Positions 31,585 through 41,805 of a stretch of DNA of 64,000 bases are shown here, piece by piece. Where the stretch lies: assembly GCA_009667805.1 (NCBI GenBank), contig CM019066.1:3224001-3288000 (forward strand). Reading direction: 5' to 3'. Within the stretch, counting starts at the first letter, position 1. Every line of letters starts with the position of its first letter. The position numbers and the translations under genes were made by a program. Source of the stretch: Leptobrachium leishanense. Taxonomy: Eukaryota > Chordata > Amphibia > Anura > Megophryidae. Under the pieces are notes generated by a model. The model saw only the letters and a list, made by a program, of their open reading frames with translations. It searched no databases and was not told the DNA's origin.

Positions 31585-32482
31585 GGCTGGGGTCAGACGA
31601 GCGTAGTGTTCACGTCCGTGATTGCACCTTAGGCTAGAGTCAGACGAGCGTGATTTCTATGGACTGTACGTCCTTGCACACGGACGTACGTCAGTACGGA
31701 AGACGCAGTAGTGGCCACACAGTCCGTTTTTTTCACTGACGTATATTTTGACGGATGTAGGAGGGAAAATAAATTAAAAAGCAAAACCATTTTGTCCGTG
31801 AAAAATGCTGGACGTATAAATGCAGTCCATCTGACCACGTTCCATCACTCACACGCAAAGCTATGCAGACGTTGCGGACGCAGCGCACTTTGTGCGGCCG
31901 TTCTAGGGGTTGTACGTTCTTGCCTGCCTTGCGTCCGTTTACCACGACCGTTGTGTGTCCGTAGTTCAGTGCGGACGTACTTCATGTGTCAGGCTCCAAT
32001 GGACTTTCTTTCATGCTATCACGGACGTACTTTTAGGCGCAATCACGGACGTGAACACTACGCTCGTCTGACCCTAGCCTAATAGTACGTCCGTGATAGC
32101 ATGACAGAAAGCCCATCGGAGCCTGACACATGAAGTACGTCCGCACTGAACTGCGGACGCACAACGGCCACGGCCCACGGACGCAAGGCAGGCAAGAACG
32201 TACAACCCCTAGAACGGCCGCACAAAGTGCGCTGCGTCCGCAACGTCCGCATAGCTTTGTGTGTGAATGATGGAACGTGGTCAGACGGACTGCATTTATA
32301 CCTCCAGCATTTTTCACGGACAAAATGATTTTACTTTTTAATTTATTTTCTCTCCTACATCCGTCAAAATATACATCAGTGAATAAACGGACTGTGTGGC
32401 CACTACTGCGTCTTCCGTACTGACGTACGTCCGTGTACACGGACGCACAGTCAGTAGAAATCACGCTCGTCTGACCCTAGCC
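31585..32482. mobile_element. Harbinger-like MITE, type B, reversed, split by another type B
   Basis: Left end GGCTGGGGTCAGACGAGC starts three bases after the type D element, sharing one TAA (31582-31584). Pieces 31585-31631 and 32083-32482 make up the element; the right end is CTGACCCTAGCC. Confidence 0.85.
31632..32079. mobile_element. Harbinger-like MITE, type B, nested, 448 bp
   Basis: GGCTAGAGTCAGACGAGC ... GTCTGACCCTAGCC between TTA and TAA. It lies in the host element at the same internal position used by the type A insertion at 27412. Confidence 0.88.
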
Positions 32483-32803
32483 TTAAGGTACACAGAACCT
32501 CTTTGCCTTTGGCCTACCCTTTTTGACCTACTCTATTTCAGGTCAGTGATGGACAACAATGTAGATGTCACTCTTCCTTCTTTATATCTTATTTTATTGA
32601 ATGTTTATTAATTGCATCCTACACCTGGAAGCTTAGAAAGTTTCTGAAAGATAAGTCTTTATTTATATATTGTATCACATTTTACATGCTGTAGATATGG
32701 GCTGCTGAATATATCCATCCTCTTCTCCAAAATCTACATGAATTCTTCTCTCCAGACGGCTATTATAACAGCAGCTAACTGAAAGCTAGGTGAGAAAATC
32801 TTT
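32483..32803. other. Unassigned stretch
   Basis: Nothing recognised. Confidence 0.5.
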
Positions 32804-33186
32804 GGTCAAATCGGCCATGTTTTCCTGGAAACATTACTATTTCATGGAGAGGGGATAACAGTGAAAAGCGCTTCCCTGCAACATGTATAATTCATATACT
32901 TTTATTATTATTATCATTCTTTAGTTATAAAGCGCCAGCATATTCCGCAGCGCTGTACAATAGGCACAGTATAGACAGGGTTACAATTCATTGAACAACA
33001 TTTGACAAACAGTACAGGAGGAGATGAGGGCCCTATTCCCGTAGGAACTCACAATCTAGGAAAGTGGGATGTCTTATCTGCAGCATATGAATTATACATG
33101 TTGCAGGGTTACATTTTTCATGCACTGTCTATCAGCATAAATAAATTATGCGTCCAGGAAAACATGGAGGATCTAGCTACTGTTGC
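32804..33186. mobile_element. U-family element split by a LINE tail
   Basis: Left part 'aaatcggccatgttttcctgg' to 'tgcaacatgtataattcata'; right part resumes 'tgcagcatatgaattatac' and ends in the 'ccaggaaaacatgg' complement. Confidence 0.6.
32900..33068 (-). mobile_element. L2-like LINE 3' tail
   Basis: (ATT)n-type start, then 'ataaagcgccagcatattcc', 'gcagcgctgtacaatagg' and '...aactcacaatctag'. The same tail begins the LINEs at 37290 and 51120. Only the 3' UTR remains. Confidence 0.7.
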
Positions 33187-33225
33187 TGTTTGGGTTCAGA
33201 TTTGAGAAGTGCCGGTGTTTGATGT

Positions 33226-33457
33226 AGGGTTGCTAGATCGGCCATGTTTTCCTGGACACATATAGTTTATTCATGCTGATGGGCAATGCATGAAAAAATG
33301 CCACCTCGCTGCAGGTGAGAAATCAACAAGGAATCCTGACCAGATTTCCTTACTGCAGTATATGAATTATACATCGCGCAGGACTGCACATTTCCTGTGC
33401 TCCCCCTCTGCATGAAATAGTAATGTGTCCAGGAAAACATGGCCGACCTGGCAACCA
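33226..33457. mobile_element. U-family element, copy 3
   Basis: AGGGTTGCTAGATCGGCC ... GGCCGACCTGGCAACCA. Subterminal 'atgttttcctggacacat' and complement. Confidence 0.75.
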
Positions 33458-34012
33458 TAGTTTGATGGCACTGCAATACTGCTGATTTGTAAAACTGGCA
33501 AACAATGGTGCACAGTGGACAACACCCTGTGTCTTCTATTTCCTCTTAAGATCCCCCCCCCAGATACAGCTTCAACATCAAACATAGATATTTTTGTTTC
33601 ATCAGTTCTTCTCAATTTGTAAATTATTTCTGTATGATGAGAATCCTGATTTTTGGATATCTGCCCACGTCGAGGATCGGCAGTTTGCGACGTATGGTTT
33701 CACATATGTTCAATGCAACTGGTTGTAGACAGATTATGGGTAAAGTCGGAATTTGGATAATGCTAGTTTTACCTGGCTAAAGCCCACATTACCCAAAACT
33801 GCTGGGTAGTCAAGTCTAGTGTAGACTTGAAAAAAGATTTGAGAGTCACAACATCATCATTGTCTGAAACAAGGCCAAAAAAAGCAATCTTGGATTCACG
33901 ATGGAGTGCCTGGATCCTCTTTTTGTTTGGATAAGTATGCTGGGAGTTGGCCTCTCCTGATACGAGAAGGCCCGCACATATAATTAGTTTTCCTTGGGAA
34001 TATGCCACCTAA
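33458..34012. other. Unassigned stretch
   Basis: Nothing recognised; a run of nine C at 33554-33562. Confidence 0.5.
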
Positions 34013-34404
34013 GGCTGGGGTCAGACGAACGCAGTGTTGAGCCGCAATTTATTACAGCCGTAGTAGCAGCAAATGACGTCCAATGACGGACAATATACGA
34101 AGTACGGCTGCACAAACGTTCGGCCGCGCAACGCAAGCGGCAAAAAGAATGCATTTTTTCGAGAAGGTGGAACCGCTAGTACTGACGCACAGAGTGTGCT
34201 GCGTCGGCATAGCGGCGTGCGTGCGTGATTAGGAGACGTCAGACGCTGCACATGTCCGGCCAACATCACGTCCATTTGTTTTTTATAGCTCTGTCAAAAA
34301 ATACGGCTGAAATTGCGCATTGTATGACCGCTATCGCGTCTTCTGTGAAAAAATACGTTCGGATGCACTTTTTGACGGTAGATGTGAAAAATGCGTTTGT
34401 CTGA
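34013..34404. mobile_element. Harbinger-like MITE, type E, cut at its right end
   Basis: Starts GGCTGGGGTCAGACGAAC after TAA and runs to 'gcgtttgtctgac', where the last seven bases of the TIR are missing at the junction with the Tc1 element. Confidence 0.75.
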
Positions 34405-35648
34405 CTGTATTCGCTCAAGTATTCGCTCACCCATCCAAATAATCAGAATCCGGTGTTCCAATCACTTCCATGGCCACAGGTATATAAAATCAAGCACCTA
34501 GGCATGCAGACTGTTTTACAAACATTTGTGAAAGAATGGGTCGCTCTCAGGAGCTCAGTGAATTCCAGCGTGGAACTGTGATAGGATGCCACCTGTGCAA
34601 CAAATCCAGTCATGAAATTTCCTCACTCCTAAATATTCCACAGTCAACTGTCAGCTGTATTATAAGAACGTGGAAGTGTTTGGGAACGACAGCAACTCAG
34701 CCACGAAGTGGTAGGCCACGTAAACTGATGGAGCGGGGTCAGCGGATGCTGAGGTGCACAGAGATCGAAGAGGTAGCCAACTTTCTGCAGAGTCAATCGC
34801 TACAGACCTCCAAACTTCATGTGGCCTTCAAATTAGCTCAAGAACAGTGCGCAGAGTGCTTCATGGAATGGGTTTCCATGGCCGAGCAGCTGCATCCAAG
34901 CCATACTTCACCAAGTGGAAAGCAAAGCGTCGGATGCAGTGGTGTAAAGCACGCCGCCACTGGACTCTAGAGCAGTGGAGACGCGTTCTCTGAAGTGACA
35001 AATCGCGCTTCTCCATCTGGCAATAGGATGGATGAGTCTGGGTTTGGCGGTTGCCAGGAGAACGGTAATTGTCTGACTGCATTGTGCCAAGTGTAAAGTT
35101 TGGAGGGGGGATTATGGTGTGGGGTTGTTTATCAGGAGCAGGGCTTGGCCCCTTAGTTCCAGTGAAAGGAACTCTGAATGCTTCAGCATACCAAGACATT
35201 TTGGACAATTCCACGCTCCCAACTTTGTGGGAACAGTCTGGAGCTGGCCCCTTCCTCTTCCAACATGACTGTGCACCAGTGCACAAAGCAAGGTCCATAA
35301 AGACATGGATGACAGAGTCCGGTGAGGATGAACTTGACTGGCCTGCGCAGAGTCCTGACCTCAACCCGATAGAACACCTTTGGTATGTATTAGAGCGGAG
35401 ACTGAGAGCCAGGCCTTCTCGTCCAACATCAGTGTGTGACCTCACAAATGCGCTTCAGGAAGAATGTTCAAAAATTCCCATAAACACACTCCTAAACCTT
35501 GTGGACAGCCTTCCCAGAAGAGCTGAAGCTATTATAGCCGCAAAGGGTGAACTAACGTCATATTGAACCCTATGGATTAGGAATGGGATGTCACTTAAAT
35601 TCATATGCGAGTCAAGGCAGGTGAGCAAATACTTTTGGCAATATAGTG
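34405..35648 (+). mobile_element. Tc1-family transposon
   Basis: The right TIR ends GCAATATAGTG followed by TA (35649-35650). The left TIR has lost about its first 17 bases together with the end of the adjacent MITE. A spacer with 'atataaaatcaagcacc' leads to the transposase. The sequence closely resembles a Tc1 lineage that, from memory, is widespread in fishes and amphibians. Confidence 0.88.
34536..35566 (+). pseudogene. Tc1 transposase, frameshifted and interrupted
   Basis: Tc1 transposases cut and paste by a DDE triad after paired-HTH binding to the TIRs. Residues 1-70 (MGRSQELSEFQRGTVIG...) carry the first HTH and the GRPRK-like hook. A frameshift at about 34755 moves the reading to 34754-34993 (GRAAASKPYFTKWKAKRRMQ). 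Two stops follow: TGA at 34991-34993, where the family has Trp before S-D, and TAG at about 35024. From 35069 the frame is open to 35566, with [20 protein letters not shown] (second Asp) and [15 protein letters not shown] (third acidic residue). The first Asp sits in SDKSRF, where the family usually has SDESRF. Three lesions at least, so non-functional. Total length about 343 codons is normal. Confidence 0.9.
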
Positions 35649-35650
35649 TA

Positions 35651-36431
35651 TGAAGATTGCTGGACCTTCTATGTGGGAAATGGTGTTTATAAAGGCTATA
35701 CATATATATAATCTGGTTCTAAATAATTTTCTATATGAGAAGTTATGATTAGAGTAGGCAGCACATGGCATGTTCACTTACAGATAACAATTTCTTCTGC
35801 TAGGAGGAATGAAATGTGAGCTTCTGATACATTGTTGCAGTGGACTCTGCGAACTACCGTGAACAACAACTATTTTCTTGACTTTAACAGCCTCGACCAT
35901 TAGGTGGAACTTCCCTGGATAGAGAATGGACCATAGTTCACCTTCAGCCAAAGAAAAATATCAGTTTTTAAGCTTTAACAGTATTGCTTGATGAATAGAC
36001 CCCTTTAGGATAGAACTAGGGATGTTTGATCACTATTTTCAGGGTCCCAATCTGAGTCTTGAGGTATTCAGGAACGTGCAATACCAAGTCCTTCTCTGAC
36101 AGCAGATCGGCAGCTCCTTTGTGAAAGTGAATCCTGGGATCTCAGGATTCACTCGTGGGTCATGGATCAGGCAGGGAAGATGCTGTGACTGAATGTAGAA
36201 GCACCTAGACTCCAGCTGTGAAGCTTGAAGTGCCTTCCCAGCCTCCTCCATGATTTGTGATCAGCCAGGAAAGACTCTATGAGTCAAAGCCAATGCTGTG
36301 AGTGTCGCTGCCCAGCAAGTATCAGACTCGGGTCCAGATTGGCTTTAAAATGTTGATCCTCAAAAAATTTCAAAATCGTGTTTCAGTCTCAGTCTTGGAT
36401 CGGATTGGGACGTCCCTAGATAAAACCCATG
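35651..36431. other. Unassigned stretch
   Basis: Nothing recognised on either strand. Confidence 0.5.
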
Positions 36432-36552
36432 GGGCAGTATTACAAAGTCGGTGCTAACTTAACAAGAGCTGTTGTAAACATACCAGAGCCATTAGAGTCT
36501 ATGGAGATGTTAAGTTTACAACAGCTCTGGTTAAGTTCGCACCAGCTTCTCT
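36432..36552. mobile_element. T-family short palindromic MITE, copy 1
   Basis: GGGCAGTATTACAAAGTCGG ... GGTTAAGTTCGCACCAGC: inverted halves around 'attagagtctatgg'. Matches 54069-54198. Confidence 0.75.
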
Positions 36553-37289
36553 ATAGATCTTGGAGTGGTTTAATAACATACAGAATATAATCTTAACAAC
36601 AATAAAATATAATAATCATGTTTGACATGTTGGTTAATTTATTTGTCTGACACTTTTAAATGGAATAGATAGTATACGTCATGAGACTTGTGAGTTGGTG
36701 GACCCTGAGTCGATGGATTTATGAACCGGTAAGGCATGGTGGAATGATCAAATTGAAAGCTTGAACTTGACGAACTAATAAATCCCAATGTATCTCATCA
36801 CAAGCAGAAGCTAACCTGTCCAGAGTACAATGGTTTCTGCATGACTGGCCACACAGAAGATGATACACTATCAAAATCTCAGTGAGCATAATGTCCTACT
36901 GACATTCATATGTCCTTAACAGTAAATCAGAACTGCAAGTGCGCTTTCTCAGCACATCTGTCATCACGGCAGGTGTTTTAATCACTTCTGGAATTTGATA
37001 GGGAATGTAGTTTCACGGTAAAGGGAGTCTTCAAGTCTTGAGGGTCTTAACCTAAAGCTTGTATCACTGCATATTTTCATCAGGGCGTGCAATGCTTAAG
37101 GTGGGAACTGAGGGTATAAGGATAGTTCACACCATTTTACTTTTTCAGACTTGCATCTGTTATTCACAGGACAGGATGCAATCGTATCAACTATCCATAT
37201 GGCTGTCATTATATGGCAATCAGTGCGAGCCTAATTGCACCAAAAAATGATGTAACACGACGTAGACATTATATATCAAAATGAACTTC
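36553..37289. other. Unassigned stretch
   Basis: Nothing recognised. Confidence 0.5.
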
Positions 37290-37474
37290 CATTATTATCA
37301 TCATCATCATCATTTATATAGCGTCATCAGCGCTTTAAAATAACCAAAGGGAACAAGACACAAACAAACATAGGAAAGGAGACAAGAGGTGCAGAGGGTC
37401 CTGCTCATAGAGTACAATCTAGAGGGATTGGGGTGGAGGAAGACAAGAGTTTTATTGGTTGTCAGAAATTATCT

Positions 37475-38330
37475 CTAGTGACAGTGTCTGAGGAATGGTG
37501 AGGGCCATGGAAGTTGGCATCCATCATGTGTGGCTAGGTGAGCAGAGGGATTGTCATGCTCGGCTGTGAGCCGTATGCTTCTGCTGGACAGTGGGAGTGG
37601 ATCGCGCACCGTACATGCCTGACCGCCCCCCTTCTCGTGCCGGATGAGGAGTGCTTTGGTGATCTCCAATCATTATTCCTGTCTTTTCTGTCATGCACAT
37701 GCGCACCGCGTCAGCCAATGAACACCGCGGTGTGTATTCAAAGGCTCGCAGCGGACGTTTCCAAGTGCCCTGTCGTGATTCCAGATTTCTTGTCTCCTGT
37801 AGCGCCTCTCTCAAGATTTGGTTTCGTTATCTTTGCCCTGCCTAACCTTCCTTACTAAATTTCCTCTTTGTCCTACAACCGCCTTTGTTTTTGGTCCTGG
37901 TAACTTTTTATTTAACCCATAAATTGCTGTTAAGAACTGAACTTCTGTGTACTGAACCCGGCTATTATTACTGACTATAATATATTCTAGTGTTTTTCTA
38001 CTTAGGCCAGTCCTTTGACATGGCCGGTTTAGGAATCTTTGTAGGGTTGTGCGTTGGGCCACACTATCCTGAAAATCCTGACAAGGATAGGTTTGCATCA
38101 GTAATGTGGTACGCTAATCTGAAAAGGTAAGCTGTGATGGATTTCTTGAAGGCCTGATGATTTTGGGAGAGTTTGACGAATCGAGGTACGTCATTCCACC
38201 AGACTGCAGCTGCTCTTGAGAAGTCTTGGAGGCGAGTGTTGGCTGTGTGGCTGGAGACAAAGGACAGGCGGAGGTCGCCCACTGACCCTAGTGGTCTAGA
38301 AGGGACTTGCATGCGTAGTAACAAAGACAT
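37475..38330 (-). pseudogene. L2-like LINE ORF2 C-terminal fragment
   Basis: Reads VGDLRLSFVSSHTANTRLQD, then FSRAAAVWWNDVP, FKKSITAYLFRLAYHITDAN (38330-38089). After removal of the LTR it continues SAHLATHDGCQLPWPSPF to a stop at 37475. The rhythm 'R..F...A...WN.LP...FK..L..YLF' is that of the last part of L2-type ORF2 proteins. No catalytic part remains. Confidence 0.7.
37552..38083 (+). mobile_element. Solo LTR, 532 bp, in the L2-like LINE
   Basis: Begins TGTCA and ends TGACA. Flanks GGGAT (37547-37551) and AGGAT (38084-38088) are a 5-bp duplication with one change. It splits a LINE reading frame that rejoins on its removal. The 'cccggctattattactgac' region resembles amphibian Gypsy-type LTRs; orientation and class are tentative. 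No internal retroelement sequence is present. Confidence 0.7.
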
Positions 38331-38762
38331 TTAACGAGGGGTTGAATTATTGATGGATTTGAACGTGAGTGTCAATATTTAAAACTGTATCCTGAAATGT
38401 ACAGGAAGCCAATGGGGGGGGGGGACAGGCAGAGGGGGGAGGTATGTGAGGATGTGATTTTACTATCTGAGATGTAATGCGAGATATAAATTCCATAACT
38501 TCTATTCTATGACTTTTCATGATTGATTTATCTTTATAAAAATCAATAAAATAGTCGTATAGTCCTTCCTTCACTGCAGCCAATCCGAAAGATCACCTTA
38601 AATGTTTTTTGTTTGCACAAAAAAAAAACACTAAAAATTAGAATGGCACATCTGTGGTGTCGTATTCACTGGGGGTAGAGTCAGCAAAAATTCCAACCCA
38701 CATCACCTTCATATCCACTTTCAATCTGAAAAAAATGGAACAGTATATTGTGTAGTATTTTA

Positions 38763-39403
38763 TAGGCTTGTGCACCGATTTTTTTTTTCGGTTCGATTTT
38801 TCGGATTTTTAAACTTTTCGATTCGGCTCGTTTCGACCGATTTCGGTTTCGATTCGGTTCGACCTGTTTTTCGGGTACATTTTTCTTTCGGAATTTCGAC
38901 CATTTTTCGTATTTTCGTGTCACTGTGCTCGGTTTTTGTATCGACTTTTCGTTTTTTCGAAAAATTTTCGTTTTTACAAAAAGTTCGTTTTTACAAAATT
39001 TTCGTTTTTCGGAAAATTTTCGTTTTTCGGAATTGCAAATTTTTCGGCATATCGACCATTTTTCGTATTTTTCGTGTCATTTTGCCCGTTTTTTGTATCG
39101 ACTTTTCGTTTTTTCGAAAAAAGTTTCGTTTTTCAGAAAATGTTAGTTTTTCCAAAATTTTCGTTTTTCGGAAAATTTTCGTTTTTCGGAAAATTTTCGT
39201 TTTTCGGAACATCTGTTCTCCTCGTTTGCCACATTTCAAGCCCATTCGAAAAATCCGAAAATATTTCGTTTCGGCTCGGAAAACATTTCGGATCTGAACT
39301 TTTCGGATCTAAAATTTTTCGGAAATTCGGCCGCATCCGAAAACACGAATCGGGAAATTTCGTGAAAATTCCGAAATTCCGAAACCCGAAACGCACATCC
39401 CTA
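38763..39403. mobile_element. TTCG-rich hAT MITE, 641 bp
   Basis: Ends TAGGCTTGTGC and GCACATCCCTA with a perfect 8-bp duplication GTATTTTA (38755-38762 and 39404-39411). The interior is a near-continuous series of TTTCGG / CGAAAA words in arrays (e.g. 38945-39210). The long open frames (38770-39297, 38936-39412) exist because TTTCGT-type words lack stop codons; the predicted FFRKF repeats are not a protein. Confidence 0.88.
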
Positions 39404-39789
39404 GTATTTTAAAACAAATTAAAATTTATTAAAATCCAAAAAACAAACTCACACTTTGAATAGCACATAAAAGGTGTGCACATAAGCATTGGTCACAATG
39501 ACCCAGACCCCCCGATCAAAGTCCCCAAATGGTCCACAAACTGTTCTCTGGTCAATGCTAGGGATGAGCCAAACACCCCCGAGTGTGGTTCGCATTCGAA
39601 GTCGAACTTTTCAAATGTTCGAACTCGAACTCAATACAAGTCAATGGGACTCAAAATCTGATTTTTAGAGTGCCCTCCAAGAGGGCATATATGCTAGATA
39701 TTTGCCATAAAAGGTGTATGGGGGTCCGGGTAGTGCCCTGGGGGACAGGAAACAAGGACAAAAAGTAAAAAAAAAAAAAACGTTTTTAA

Positions 39790-40993
39790 CCCTTTCGCTG
39801 CTGAGGCTTTTCCCGCCCCTGTGCTGAGGTCATTTTTTACCTGTTTTGCGCATCATGTTTAAACGTGTTTTTAAGGCTTATTTTAGTATATGACACCGAC
39901 ATATTATATATCGTTCTTTCCGTCAGACTCGGTAGATTCATAATATGTCATTATTATATGTATACGTTATGTCATGTCTGTATATTATAACAAAAAATGC
40001 AATAAAATATGTATTTTCAATAATTTACAACGTGTAAAGTGTTTTTTTCCACATTTTAACATGCGAGCAATTGCGGTTATATTTTGTATGGGGTGCGCTT
40101 GTTAAAAAAATTAGAGATGGGGTCTCGTTACATTTTTTTTTGGGGAAAATGACACTATTTTTAACAAACGCACCGCATACAAAAATCGTTAGTGCAGCAT
40201 CATTGTTCACATTATAATTGAAATGGGAACAATATTGCTGCATTAACAAACCCAAAAAAAGAAAAAAAAGTGTTTATTTTTTTTTTTTTTTTTTATTTTT
40301 TTTTACAACATTTTTAACTTTCATGTTTGGTATCGTTGGAACGGCCATGCTCTGGCCGATCCAACGATATCAAAATTTAACCCCTAGCTGCCACGGATCG
40401 GGAGATAGGGAGTTCATTGGAACTCCCTATCTCCACACTTGGTGGCAGTTAGGGGTTAACTGTAGGACTGGCGTCATCGTGCTACGCACGATGACGCCAG
40501 TCCTCTGGGGGAGTTCCCGGAAGCTTGGCCGACATCCAAGATGTCGGCCAGCTCCCGGGAAGGATCGCGAATCGGCGCTTTTCAGCGCCGATTTGCGATC
40601 CAGCTCCCCAGGGGTTAATGCCAGGCATCATTTGGAAGGGCAGGCTGTGCCCTTCCAAATGATGCCTGGGTTAACCCCCTGTGCGCCGCCGATCGGGAGG
40701 GAGAGAGGTCCGAAGGACCTCCCCCCCCTCCCTTTCAGGCGCCTCCTCCGCACATGCGGGGGGGGGGCGCCTGAATTAGGTGTCATCGCGCCCCCGCGAT
40801 GACACCTAATAATGGCGGCTGCTGGTCCGGATGCCGGGCTGACATCCAGGATGTCAGCCCGCACCGGAGGGGCCAGCGATCGGCCGGAACCCGGCCGAAC
40901 GCTGACCCCAATGTGAGGACGCGCTCAGCGCGTCCTCAGCACACCAGCGGTAATGCTGAGGACGCGCTGAGCGCGTCCTTAGCATTGAAGTGG
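39790..40993. mobile_element. piggyBac-like MITE Y2
   Basis: TTAA on both sides (39786-39789, 40994-40997). Ends CCCTTTCGCTGCTGAGGC and the complement of the Y1 start. 1,204 bp, the same element as Y1 in opposite orientation, with an additional 'gcgtcatcgtgc' hairpin near 40465-40505. Confidence 0.9.
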
Positions 40994-41287
40994 TTAAAGG
41001 GACAGTGAGTTTTCCATGAAATAAGGGTTAAAAAAAAAAAAAATTCCTTCAAATATCGTGCCTAGGAGGTCCCCATAACCTGCCCGTGAAGTGGCAGATT
41101 TCTAGGATGTATAGAAACATTTAAAAACAAAAAAATGACGTTTCAGAAGACGGTAAATGCTTTTCCTTTAATCTATTCATAAACAACTGCTTGGAGCGGC
41201 AGCCTGTATGAAAAGACATTTTAGGACGCGCAGAAAAAGTTTAGTGATTTTTTTGGGCTAAATTATGGTGAAACTTATGCAGGCTTT

Positions 41288-41760
41288 GAATGAAAGTCAC
41301 AATAGGTGCTTTAAAATTGGGCCTCTAGCGTCGGCAACAGTACCGTCACACAGTAACCCCTCTGAGGATATGAATCTGGTACAGGCGTCAGTGGCAGTGC
41401 ACCCAAATATTGTGCCTTTGGTGCCAGGCCAGCAAGTTCCATCATACAGTAACCCCTCTGTGGTATTGTGGAAAAGTGCAGGGGTGGACCATGCGGTCCT
41501 ATATTAAAAAAATATGAATCTGGTAAAGGCGTCAGTGTAGCCAAATATTGTGCCTTTCATGGCAGCAAGTGCCTTCACACCGTAACCCTTTTGTGGTATT
41601 GTGGAAGAGTGCAGGGTTGGACCCTGTGGTTCAAAAAATTAAAATGATATAAATGTGGCACAGGCGCCAGTGCAGCCAAACATTGTGCCTTTCATGGCAG
41701 CAAGTGCCTTCACACCGTAACCCTTATGTGGTATTGTGGAAGAGTGCAGGGTTGGAGGTT
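41288..41760. repeat. Tandem repeat of about 115-120 bp in the hAT
   Basis: Four partial units sharing 'gtgccttt-tg', 'aagtgccttcacaccgtaac' and 'gtggtattgtgga-agtgca'. Confidence 0.8.
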
Positions 41761-41805
41761 TTGTGAATGCAGAAGACATCCCCGATCTATTCCGTTACGT
41801 CAGCA

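Larger units (their letters stand above)
37290..38600 (-). mobile_element. L2-like LINE, 5'-truncated, split by a solo LTR
   Basis: On the minus strand: coding C-terminus (about 38330-38089, then 37551-37475), then a 3' UTR ending with 'atatagcg' and an (ATG)n tract at 37299-37316. The same 3' tail is seen at 32900-33068 and 51120-51174. Interrupted at 37552-38083. Confidence 0.75.

Noticed and set aside
27168..32464. Repeated 100-140-codon frames with Cys- and Arg-rich sequence (27168, 31711, 32033)
   Set aside because: All lie in Harbinger-like MITEs, in either orientation, and follow the high CpG content.
34861..35445. 194-codon minus-strand frame
   Set aside because: Antisense to the Tc1 transposase; the DDE motifs are on the plus strand.
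38770..39412. Long frames of 158-175 codons rich in Phe, Arg and Lys
   Set aside because: The TTTCGG-type word array lacks stop codons in several frames on both strands; it is bounded as a hAT MITE.
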